The notes under the pieces are model-generated. The model had not been told where the DNA came from, ran no database searches, and worked only from the letters and a program-made list of their open reading frames with translations. From NCBI GenBank assembly GCA_013698285.1, contig JACCVE010000502.1:1-8010 (forward strand): a DNA stretch of 8,010 nucleotides, in the 5' to 3' direction. The position numbers and the translations under genes were made by a program. Positions 1 through 5,739 of the stretch are shown here, piece after piece (position 1 is the stretch's first letter; each line of letters starts with the position of its first letter). This DNA is from Chloroflexia bacterium. Its GTDB lineage: Bacteria; Chloroflexota; Chloroflexia; Thermomicrobiales; UBA6265.

Positions 1-110
1 GAATGTGGCCGTGGGCGCTCGGACGTGGCCGCATGGTGCGGGTCGGTGCTTGATCGGGTCTTGGCGATGGCCGCGTGGGTGCTGGTGCGCTGTCGGCGTG
101 CATTCGTCAT
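1..110 (-). CDS. N-terminal part of an unidentified protein, cut by the window edge
   Basis: An open frame begins with ATG at 110-108 on the minus strand and stays open to the left edge, giving 36 codons. The start is supported by an AAGGA Shine-Dalgarno (TCCTT on the plus strand, 117-121) six bases upstream, and most third positions are G or C, as in the other genes here. The visible residues begin MTNARRQRTSTHAAIAKTRS and are basic and rich in Thr, Ser, Ala and His. There is no recognisable domain, signal peptide or membrane segment, so no function is proposed. A palindrome at 160-174 lies about 50 bases upstream, so this gene may be under a dedicated repressor. It could also be a chance open frame, because only a short stretch is visible. 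Confidence 0.42.
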   Translation of the reverse strand, partial: MTNARRQRTSTHAAIAKTRSSTDPHHAATSERPRPH

Positions 111-159
111 GGATTTTCCTTCAAGTGAGACAGATCTTCGGTCCGTCTTCTAGGTGAAA

Positions 160-174
160 CTTACAGCGTGTAAG
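160..174. promoter_or_regulatory. Perfect 6-3-6 palindrome, candidate operator
   Basis: CTTACA, GCG, TGTAAG form a perfect 6-base inverted repeat with a 3-base centre in an AT-richer stretch upstream of the minus-strand gene start at 110. A short palindrome with TTACA/TGTAA half-sites is a common form of operator for TetR-type and other dimeric helix-turn-helix repressors; assigning it to a family is inference. It is too far from coding DNA to be explained by codon constraints. No clear -10/-35 pair could be picked around it. Confidence 0.4.
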
Positions 175-262
175 AATAGGATGGGTCGAAGTCGAGATCA
201 AGGCCATTGCTTGCCGAAGTCAAACGAGTCTTGAAACAGGTAGTCAGCGCTTCTAAACCCTA

Positions 263-1081
263 TCAGCCCGGGACCCAATCGGCCGAGATCGCCAGGAGCA
301 ACAGCGTTGCCGCCACGATCCGGTACCAGCCGAACGGGCGCAGCGTCATGGTGGCGAGCAAGCCGAGGAAGAAGCGGACGGCGATCCAGGCGGCGGCGAA
401 CGCCACGGCAAAGCCGACCGCGAACATCGGCAGGTCCGAACCCTTGAGCGGGCCCCGGCTGTCGTAGAGGTCGAAGACCGTCGCGGCCGTGAGTACCGGC
501 ATAGCGGCGAGGAACGAGTACTCTGCCGCCGTCTTGCGATCGGCACCCAGGAGCATGCCGCTGCCCATGGTCATCGCGGCACGGGAGACGCCGGGCCAGA
601 GCGCGAGGCACTGGATGAGACCGACCACGAGCGCGTCACGCCAGCCAAGTGCTCCGAGGTGGGTCTTCGTCGCCGCTGGCCGGAAGCGTTCGACCCCGTG
701 GAGGGCAAGGCCGCCGATCCCCCACCCGATCGCGACCGTCGTTGGATTGAAGAGGTTGTCCTTGATCGCGCTCCCCGCCATTCCCCCCACGACCAGGGCC
801 GGGAGGGTCGTCAGCGCGAGCAGCGCGACACCCCGCCGACCGGCCAGTCCCTGCCCCGGCGTCGTGGGCATGAGCCGGACCAGGCGCTCACGATACAGCA
901 CGGCCACCGCGAGGATCGCCCCCAGTTGGATGAAGATCTCGAACGTCGCGGCCTTCTCCCCGGTATACCCGAGCAGGTGACCGGCCACGATCAGGTGCCC
1001 GGTCGACGAGACCGGGACAAACTCGGTCAGGCCCTCGACGACGCCGAGAACGATGGCGCGCAGGATGTCGAGCACGGTCAC
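263..1081 (-). CDS. uppP: Undecaprenyl-diphosphatase UppP (BacA family)
   Basis: UppP is an integral membrane enzyme that removes one phosphate from undecaprenyl diphosphate, recycling the lipid carrier of peptidoglycan and other wall polymers; overexpression gives bacitracin resistance in known cases. The 272-residue protein has the usual family length. It carries the first signature at residues 16-30 (EGLTEFVPVSSTGHL, with Glu16, Glu20, Ser26 and His29) and the second at 163-171 (PGVSRAAMT, with Arg167), which match the catalytic motifs of E. coli UppP. Further hydrophobic stretches (about 50-63, 86-102, 116-128, 150-160, 190-203, 217-245 and 252-268) fit a multi-helix membrane protein. The start is GTG at 1081-1079. 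No well-spaced Shine-Dalgarno precedes it, but no better in-frame start is seen and the N-terminus has family length. It is transcribed away from the metal operon, with a 350-base divergent region between. No terminator with a T-run was found after the stop. Confidence 0.96.
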   Translation of the reverse strand: MTVLDILRAIVLGVVEGLTEFVPVSSTGHLIVAGHLLGYTGEKAATFEIFIQLGAILAVAVLYRERLVRLMPTTPGQGLAGRRGVALLALTTLPALVVGGMAGSAIKDNLFNPTTVAIGWGIGGLALHGVERFRPAATKTHLGALGWRDALVVGLIQCLALWPGVSRAAMTMGSGMLLGADRKTAAEYSFLAAMPVLTAATVFDLYDSRGPLKGSDLPMFAVGFAVAFAAAWIAVRFFLGLLATMTLRPFGWYRIVAATLLLLAISADWVPG

Positions 1082-1145
1082 CTCATTGGGAAATTCTCGG
1101 TAGCCCCAGTATGCCGTATGGGTGCGATGTGGTGGTCATGCTGTA

Positions 1146-1229
1146 TGGCATGGACGCCGGCAACGACTGCAGTCCCGTGAGAGGCGACGGGCCGAAGACA
1201 CGGCCATGCCACCCCCCGTCTGGACGGGG
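1146..1229. promoter_or_regulatory. Nested inverted repeats, possible structured leader of uppP
   Basis: An 8-base perfect inverted repeat, TGGCATGG (1146-1153) with CCATGCCA (1204-1211), encloses a palindrome (1165-1174) and two short stems: CCCGT/ACGGG (1174-1178 with 1187-1191) and GGCCG/CGGCC (1190-1194 with 1201-1205), which partly compete. A further 7-2-7 repeat, CCCCGTC/GACGGGG, lies at 1214-1229. A third segment, ATGCCGTAT (1111-1119), can pair with GTATGGCAT (1143-1151) and would exclude the outer stem. On the minus strand this would be the uppP 5' leader, about 65-150 bases before the start codon. I compared it by eye with cobalamin, glycine, c-di-AMP and manganese riboswitch signatures and found no match. 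GC-rich DNA makes chance stems common, so this is a tentative call. Confidence 0.28.
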
Positions 1230-1383
1230 CGCTGGGGACGCGGCTGGGACCATCGCCGGCATACGAGAGACTGATTGCGGGATCACATGACCAGTGCGTT
1301 GGGCCGCCGCCACTTGCCGGGAGTTCCTCCCCGCTACACACCGACGTGGTGCGACCCGACACGCTCATGCTATCGTATCACGT

Positions 1384-1399
1384 ATGAATTCCTATTCAT
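1384..1399. promoter_or_regulatory. ArsR/SmtB-type operator of the metal operon
   Basis: ATGAAT, TCCT, ATTCAT is a perfect 6-4-6 inverted repeat 35 bases before the repressor start codon. It sits in an AT-rich island in otherwise GC-rich DNA. Operators of SmtB, ZiaR, CzrA and CadC repressors are imperfect palindromes built on ATGAA...TTCAT half-sites located between promoter and start, so both sequence and position fit. The expected role is binding of apo-repressor dimers, blocking transcription of 1435-4828 until zinc, cadmium or lead releases them. That role is inferred. Confidence 0.75.
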
Positions 1400-1434
1400 T
1401 TATTGAGATCGCGTCTCACATCTAGGAGGCCACC

Positions 1435-1839
1435 GTGGCCAGACCCCGGAAGACCGACCAGCTCGCCGCCATGACCGATCTCGTCTGTGACGATCGGGTG
1501 GTGCACGTCGATGCGGTGCGCGCGGCCCGGGCGGCGTTGCCGGAGGGACCCACGCTCGCCGGGCTCGCCGAGGTCTTCGCGGCGTTGAGTGATCCGACCC
1601 GCCTGCGGATCATCGCGGCCCTCGCCCAGAACGAGCTCTGCGTCTGCGATCTGGCGGCCTCGGTCGCGACGAGTGACTCCGCCGTCTCCCACCAGTTGCG
1701 CGGGTTGCGCGATCTCGGGCTCGTCCGCAGTCGCCGGGAGGGCCGGCTCGTCTACTACGCGCTCGACGACGCGCACGTCACGGCACTCTATAGCCAGGCC
1801 CTCGACCATGTCGGGCACCCCACCACGGAGGACGCATGA
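1435..1839 (+). CDS. ArsR/SmtB-family metal-sensing repressor (SmtB/CadC/ZiaR-like)
   Basis: A 134-residue winged helix-turn-helix repressor, a usual family length. The start is GTG at 1435, set by AGGAGG at 1424-1429 with a 5-base spacer. Two metal sites known from the family can be seen. The alpha-3 motif is ELCVCDL at residues 67-73 (Cys69, Cys71), with Cys18 and His24 in the N-terminal arm as possible extra ligands, as in CadC and ZiaR. The alpha-5 motif has Asp112, His114, His125 and His128, spaced like the SmtB zinc site, with His replacing the last Glu. The DNA-recognition helix region is SDSAVSHQLRGLRDLGLV (80-97), followed by the wing RSRREGRLVYYAL. Having both sites suggests sensing of zinc and possibly cadmium or lead; the exact metal is inference. 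It overlaps the ATPase gene by four bases (ATGA) and most likely represses its own operon through the repeat at 1384-1399. Confidence 0.94.
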   Translation: MARPRKTDQLAAMTDLVCDDRVVHVDAVRAARAALPEGPTLAGLAEVFAALSDPTRLRIIAALAQNELCVCDLAASVATSDSAVSHQLRGLRDLGLVRSRREGRLVYYALDDAHVTALYSQALDHVGHPTTEDA

Positions 1840-4283
1840 CCGCGATGACCACGCCTAGCACGACGGTCGATCCGGTCTCGTCCGGCACTGCGCGGTGCCG
1901 CCTCGACGTGACCGGGATGGATTGCGGGGATTGCGCCAAGACGATCGAGGCGTCGCTCGCCTCGCTGCCGGGCGTCGAGGCCGCGACGGTCAACTTCGCG
2001 CGGGGGACCGCCGACGTGGCCTATGACCTCGCCACCACGGACCGGCCGGCGCTCGTGGACCGGGTGAAGTCCCTCGGCTATGGCGCCCGGGAGAACCAGC
2101 CCCCCGCCTCGTCCGGCTGGCTCTTCAACGTGGGTGGGATGGACTGCGGCGACTGTGCCAAGTCGATCGAGGCCGGTGTCCGCCAGATCCCGGGCCTGGC
2201 GTCGGCCACCATCAGCTTCGCCACCGGCACGCTGACGGTCGCACCGGCGGACGACCGGCTGACCCACGAGGCGGTCATCGCCGCCGTCGAGAAGGCGGGG
2301 TACCGTGCGACGACACGCGATCCATCTGCCTTGGCGACAGCCAATGTGCCCCAGCGATGGTGGCGATCGCGGCGGGTGATCGAGACGACCCTGGCCGCTC
2401 TCCTCTGGCTGGTGGGCTTCGGGCTCGAGCGGGCAGGTGCCCCGCGCGCCGCCAGTGCCATCCCCTTCTTGGCGGCCATGGCCTTGGCCGGGTATCCCGT
2501 CGCCCGCGCCGGGTGGTACTCCGTCAGGGTGCGCCGGGCCGACATGAACCTGCTGATGACCATCGCTGCCGTCGGCGCGGTGGCGATCGGGCGCTGGGAC
2601 GAGGGTTCGTCGGTCCTGATCCTGTTCGCCATCGGGTTGACCCTGCAGAACCTGACCCTCGATCGGACCCGCCGGGCGATCCAGGCGCTCGTCACGCTCA
2701 CCCCCGCCGAGGCGACGGTCAAGCGGGATGGGAACGAGCAACGGGTCCCGGTCGCTCAGGTCGCGGTGGGTGAGCTCGTCCTCGTCCGGCCCGGGGAGCG
2801 GGTACCGGTCGACGGGGTGGTCGAAGCCGGGCGGTCGTCCGTGGACCAGGCAACGATCACCGGTGAGTCGATCCCGGTCGATGTGGGCCCCGACGGCTCA
2901 GTCTTCGCCGGCAGCATCAACGGGGACGGCGCACTCGACGTGCGCACGACCAAGCTGGCCAGCGACACGACGCTCGCCCGGATCATTCACCTCGTCGAGG
3001 ATGCCCAGGCGTCCCGCGCCCCGGCGCAGGCCTTCGTCGACCGCTTCGCCGCCGTCTATACCCCCATCGTCATCGTCGCGGCCGTCCTGATCGCGACCGC
3101 CGTCCCGTTGGTGGTCGGGGATTTCCGGGAGTGGGTCTTCAAGGCCCTGGTGTTGCTGGTGGTCGCCTGCCCGTGTGCCCTCGTCATCTCCACCCCGGTC
3201 GCGCTCGTCGCCGCGATCGGGTCGGCCTCGCGCCGGGGCGTGCTCTTCAAGGGAGGAGCGGCGATCGAGGCCCTCGCCACCGTTCGCGCCGTCGCCTTCG
3301 ATAAGACCGGCACGCTCACCGCTGGCAAGCCGGCGGTCACGACTGTCCTGCCGACCGGCCGGCGCACCGCGGAAGAGGTGCTCGCCCGTGCCGCGGCGGT
3401 GGAGCGCCTGGCGAGTCATCCGCTCGCGCGAGCGATCGTGGAGGCCGCCCGGGCCGATGGCCTGACCCTGCCGGCCGCCACCGAAGCGCGGTCTCTGCCC
3501 GGTCGCGGTGCCCGGGCGACGGTCGATGGGGAGATGGTTTTGGTGGGCAGCAGGCGGCTCTTCGACACCGTCCCGCCGGCCATCGAACAGCTCTTGCTCG
3601 CCGACGAGCGGGATGGCAAGACCGCCATCCTGGTCGGCACGTCGTCGGGCATCGAGGGCATCATCAGCGTCGCCGACCCGCTGCGTGAGCAGAGTCCGAA
3701 CGTCGTCCAGTCGCTCACCAAATTGGGGCTCCGGGTCGTGATGTTGACCGGGGACAACCGTCATACCGCCGCGCGCATCGCCGGACTGGCCGGGGTGACC
3801 GACGTGCGGGCGGACCTGCTCCCCGAGGACAAGGTGACCGCGGTGCAGGCTCTGCAGCAGGGGATGCCCGTCGCCATGGTCGGGGATGGAGTCAATGACG
3901 CGCCGGCGTTGGCGACCGCGAACGTCGGCATCGCGATGGGGGTCGGCGGGACCGATGCCGCGATCGAGGCGGCCGACGTGGCCCTGATCGGCGACGATCT
4001 CGCCCAGGTTCCGGTCGCCGTCCGGCTCGCTCGCAGGACGATGGCGATCATCCGGCAGAACATCGCCGCCTCGCTGCTGGTCAAGGCCGTCTTCCTGGTA
4101 CTGATCTTCCTCGGCGTCACCAACCTCTGGCTGGCGGTGCTGGCCGATACGGGCATGGCGTTGCTGGTGACGTTCAACTCACTCCGCTTGCTGCGGGCGG
4201 GTCCGGTCCCTGCGTCGCCGGCCCGGTCGGACCCGGGCAGCCCCTCGGTCACCGCGGTTCACCAGTTGGCCGGGGCCGGCTGA
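1836..4283 (+). CDS. cadA: Zn/Cd/Pb-exporting P1B-type ATPase (CadA/ZntA family)
   Basis: An 815-residue inner-membrane pump that uses ATP to export divalent soft metals. Two heavy-metal-associated domains lie at the N-terminus, about residues 20-85 and 95-160, each with the motif GMDCGDCA (Cys30/Cys33 and Cys104/Cys107). Next come membrane helices (about 183-270), the actuator motif TGES (342-345), the metal-path motif CPC (445-447), the phosphorylated DKTGT (Asp489), the HP motif in SHPLARAI (528-529), TGDN (638-641), and the hinge GDGVND (683-688). The last helices carry Lys750 and Asp771 (LADTG), spaced 21 residues apart as in ZntA Lys693/Asp714, which marks the P1B-2 (Zn/Cd/Pb) group rather than copper pumps. 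ATG at 1836 overlaps the repressor stop, so no separate ribosome-binding site is needed. One HMA domain is more common in this group; two similar copies suggest duplication. The choice of cadA over zntA or ziaA as symbol is arbitrary. Confidence 0.96.
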   Translation: MTAMTTPSTTVDPVSSGTARCRLDVTGMDCGDCAKTIEASLASLPGVEAATVNFARGTADVAYDLATTDRPALVDRVKSLGYGARENQPPASSGWLFNVGGMDCGDCAKSIEAGVRQIPGLASATISFATGTLTVAPADDRLTHEAVIAAVEKAGYRATTRDPSALATANVPQRWWRSRRVIETTLAALLWLVGFGLERAGAPRAASAIPFLAAMALAGYPVARAGWYSVRVRRADMNLLMTIAAVGAVAIGRWDEGSSVLILFAIGLTLQNLTLDRTRRAIQALVTLTPAEATVKRDGNEQRVPVAQVAVGELVLVRPGERVPVDGVVEAGRSSVDQATITGESIPVDVGPDGSVFAGSINGDGALDVRTTKLASDTTLARIIHLVEDAQASRAPAQAFVDRFAAVYTPIVIVAAVLIATAVPLVVGDFREWVFKALVLLVVACPCALVISTPVALVAAIGSASRRGVLFKGGAAIEALATVRAVAFDKTGTLTAGKPAVTTVLPTGRRTAEEVLARAAAVERLASHPLARAIVEAARADGLTLPAATEARSLPGRGARATVDGEMVLVGSRRLFDTVPPAIEQLLLADERDGKTAILVGTSSGIEGIISVADPLREQSPNVVQSLTKLGLRVVMLTGDNRHTAARIAGLAGVTDVRADLLPEDKVTAVQALQQGMPVAMVGDGVNDAPALATANVGIAMGVGGTDAAIEAADVALIGDDLAQVPVAVRLARRTMAIIRQNIAASLLVKAVFLVLIFLGVTNLWLAVLADTGMALLVTFNSLRLLRAGPVPASPARSDPGSPSVTAVHQLAGAG

Positions 4284-4828
4284 TGGCCCACGACCACGCC
4301 AGCGCCGGGATGCGGCAACGGGGCCGGCTCAAGATCGTCTTAGGCCTGACCGCGCTCTACGTGGTCGCCGAGTTCGTGGGTGCGTTCGTGACCGATAGTC
4401 TGGCCCTGCTGGCCGATGCCGCCCATATGCTCACCGATGTCGGTGGACTCGGCCTCGCCCTCTTCGCCATCTGGTTCTCGAACCGGTCGGCGACCGCCGG
4501 CATGCGTTATGGGTACCACCGGACCGAGATCCTCGCCGTCCTCCTGAACGGGGCCGTTTTCTTGGCCATCGGTGGGTACATCGTCTATGAGGCCTGGAAA
4601 CGGTTTCGGGAACCACCCGAGGTCGCCAGTGGCGGGATGATCGTGGTCGCCGCTATCGGTCTCATGATCATCCTCATTGGCGTGGTCCAATTACGGGGAG
4701 GTGGCGGCCAGAGCCTCAACGTCCAGTTAGCCGTCGCGCACAGGTGCCGAGCCTTGCCGGCGAGTATCGAGCCTCGGGGACCAGCGTCTGTTAGCGACTT
4801 GACATGGGTGGTTCGTTATCCTCGGTGA
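4283..4828 (+). pseudogene. Truncated cation diffusion facilitator (CzcD-like)
   Basis: CDF proteins are proton-coupled exporters of zinc, cadmium or cobalt, usually about 300 residues with six membrane helices and a cytoplasmic domain. This frame starts at ATG 4283, sharing one base with the ATPase stop (TGATG), and encodes 181 residues. It matches the family from a short His-containing N-terminus (MAHDH) through helix 2 with the HxxxD metal motif (His48, Asp52 in AAHMLTD), the helix 3 region YGYHRTEILAVLLNG (76-90), and the conserved LRGGGGQSLNV (137-147). After Val147 (nt 4723), where relatives continue into helix 5 with a second HxxxD motif, the sequence changes to 34 unrelated residues and stops. 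Half of the transport site, helices 5-6 and the C-terminal domain are missing. No other frame restores the family sequence downstream, so a deletion or insertion is more likely than a point frameshift. Activity is not expected. Confidence 0.85.
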
Positions 4829-4924
4829 CGTGGGCACATACGACCATTCCTATCCGGCGCCAGGGTAGGTGCCGGGAGCACGGCCGTGCACTGGCAGAAT
4901 GAACGGGGATCGAGGGGGAACACG
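4724..4924. other. Junction region between the broken CDF gene and the DinB gene
   Basis: From about 4724 the CDF homology is lost, and no further gene fragment is recognised up to the DinB start. The stretch holds a possible stem-loop (GGTGCCGAG at 4743-4751 against CTCGGGGACC at 4773-4782, with an internal loop), a TTGACA hexamer at 4799-4804 without a properly spaced -10, a hairpin GGCGCC/GGTGCC just before 4876, and a perfect 12-base palindrome GCACGGCCGTGC at 4878-4889. The DinB promoter probably lies here, but cannot be placed firmly. No insertion-sequence ends or target duplication are visible. Confidence 0.45.
4912..4918 (+). promoter_or_regulatory. Ribosome-binding site deciding the DinB start
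   Basis: GAGGGGG lies six bases before TTG 4925. A rival GTG at 4886 has GGGAG (4874-4878) seven bases before it. The 13 codons between the two starts show weaker third-position GC bias and fall before the family homology, so the TTG start is preferred, narrowly. Confidence 0.5.
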
Positions 4925-5395
4925 TTGAATCTCGTGGAACGCGACCGACTGATCGCCATGTATAAGGACGGCCACCGGGCCGTCGTCGCGGCCCTCGACG
5001 GCATCGACGAGGCCGGGCTCGACGCCCGGGAGGGGCCGGGCGAGTGGTCGCCCCGCGAGGTGGTCCACCACCTGGCCGACAGCGAGATGACCTCCGCCCT
5101 GCGCCTGCGACGCCTGCTGGCCGAGGAGTCTCCGATCATCACCGGCTACGACCAGGACGAGTACGCCGCCCGCCTCCACTACGGCCGCCCGATCTCGGCG
5201 TCCCTGGCCGCGTTCGGCGCCGCCCGGGCCTCGACCGCCGAGATCTTCCCCCACATGACCGCCACCGACTGGTCCCGCGCCGGCACCCACTCCGACAGCG
5301 GCCCCTACGGCGTCGAGGACTGGCTGGCCATCTACGGCGTCCACGCCCACGACCACGCCGACCAGATTCGCCGGGCCCGGTCAAAGGTGGGATGA
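4925..5395 (+). CDS. DinB-family four-helix protein (YfiT/DUF664-like metal-binding)
   Basis: With the TTG start the protein has 156 residues (169 from GTG 4886), normal for the DinB/YfiT superfamily. These are four-helix-bundle proteins with a metal held by three histidines; characterised members are thiol-dependent transferases or hydrolases, and most are unassigned. Conserved features are WSPREVVHHLADSE (His48 and His49 from TTG), a GYDQDEYAARLHY segment, and the C-terminal HAHDHADQIRRAR, where His140 and His144 form the HxxxH that completes the triad. This C-terminal pattern is typical of the subgroup described as damage-inducible or mycothiol/bacillithiol-related transferases. No membrane segment or signal peptide is seen; a cytosolic location is expected. 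It lies downstream of the broken CDF gene on the same strand, but a roughly 100-base gap makes membership of the metal operon doubtful. Substrate is unknown. Confidence 0.87.
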   Translation: MNLVERDRLIAMYKDGHRAVVAALDGIDEAGLDAREGPGEWSPREVVHHLADSEMTSALRLRRLLAEESPIITGYDQDEYAARLHYGRPISASLAAFGAARASTAEIFPHMTATDWSRAGTHSDSGPYGVEDWLAIYGVHAHDHADQIRRARSKVG

Positions 5396-5445
5396 CGACG
5401 GTCTTCTGATACTGACGACCATGTAGCATTCTTGCACAGAAGTTT

Positions 5446-5538
5446 GTAGGGTCGCAGCGAGCGGCGCCCTTCCATGGTACGTATATCTCGAATTCGACAC
5501 CATGTATGGTAAACGGGCGCAGCGAGGGGCGCCCCTAC
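5446..5538. repeat. Two-hairpin palindromic repeat doublet (REP/MITE-like)
   Basis: Two near-identical GC-rich units lie in the same orientation. Unit 1 (5449-5469) is GGG, a bulged T, CGC, AGCGAGCG, GCGCCC-type. Unit 2 (5515-5534) is GGGCGC, AGCGAGGG, GCGCCC. Each folds into a six-base stem with an 8-base loop. The whole 93-base block is bounded by GTAGGGTCGC (5446-5455) and GCGCCCCTAC (5529-5538), inverted repeats matching at 9 of 10 positions. The AT-rich core holds the palindrome TCGAATTCGA (5488-5497) and ACCAT-GT-ATGGT (5499-5510). Terminal inverted repeats plus internal palindromes in an intergenic spacer fit a non-autonomous or REP-type repeat family. Other genomic copies are expected but none lie in this window. 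Confidence 0.65.
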
Positions 5539-5739
5539 GGCTTGGATGTCCCCGACCCGCTTCCGTCGCCTTCCCATGGCACCGGTCCTGCTCGATTTCG
5601 CGTGGATCCCGGGGACGGGGCTCGCCGGGGTAGGCGAGTGGTACGGCCGGGCATCGACACGGCGTGGTATCCGGAGGATTGACCGGGATGGTCCCCACCA
5701 TGGCGGTGGGCGCCGCCACGCGACGAGGAGAACGCGATC
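5539..5739 (+). promoter_or_regulatory. Leader region of the ClbS-like gene
   Basis: No recognisable gene is present. Two perfect six-base stem-loops are seen: CTCGCC/GGCGAG (5621-5626 and 5633-5638) and CCCACC/GGTGGG (5694-5699 and 5705-5710). A GGAGGA at 5673-5678 precedes an ATG at 5688, but that ATG opens only a frame shadowing the ClbS-like gene in the wrong phase. The working ribosome-binding site is GAGGAG at 5725-5730, nine bases before ATG 5740. No consensus promoter was recognised. Confidence 0.35.

Larger units (their letters stand above)
1082..1434. other. Divergent intergenic region between uppP and the metal operon
   Basis: No convincing gene is present. Minus-strand open frames here (up to 96 codons) match no family I know and lack the strong third-position GC bias of the genes. 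The region contains nested inverted repeats at 1111-1229 (described separately), a 10-base palindrome GACTGCAGTC at 1165-1174, the repressor operator at 1384-1399, and an AGGAGG ribosome-binding site at 1424-1429 for the repressor gene. AT content rises sharply at about 1368-1415, where the metal-operon promoter is expected. No -10/-35 pair is good enough to call; TATCGT at 1371-1376 is a weak -10 candidate. Confidence 0.6.

Noticed and set aside
1214..1229. CCCCGTC/GACGGGG hairpin as an intrinsic terminator
   Set aside because: No T-run follows on either strand, and no gene ends nearby.
1078..1368. Minus-strand open frame of 96 codons whose TGA overlaps the uppP GTG
   Set aside because: The GTGA overlap looks like coupling, but the protein matches nothing I know, third-position GC is clearly lower than in real genes, and no ribosome-binding site is evident.
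1788..2741. Long minus-strand open frame of 317 codons opposite the ATPase gene
   Set aside because: It is rich in Arg, Gly, Asp and Pro, has no family resemblance, and lies entirely opposite a clear P-type ATPase and the end of the repressor gene; such antisense frames are common in high-GC genes.
2898..3764. Minus-strand open frame of 288 codons
   Set aside because: Antisense shadow of the conserved ATPase core, with biased composition and no domain.
4715..4805. Possible integron attC site (GTTAGC and CTAAC-like cores near the CDF junction)
   Set aside because: The seven-base core consensus is not met at either end and the cores are in the wrong arrangement; no integrase is visible.
4799..4822. 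TTGACA followed by TATCCT as a promoter for the DinB gene
   Set aside because: The spacing of 12 bases is too short for a standard sigma-70 promoter.
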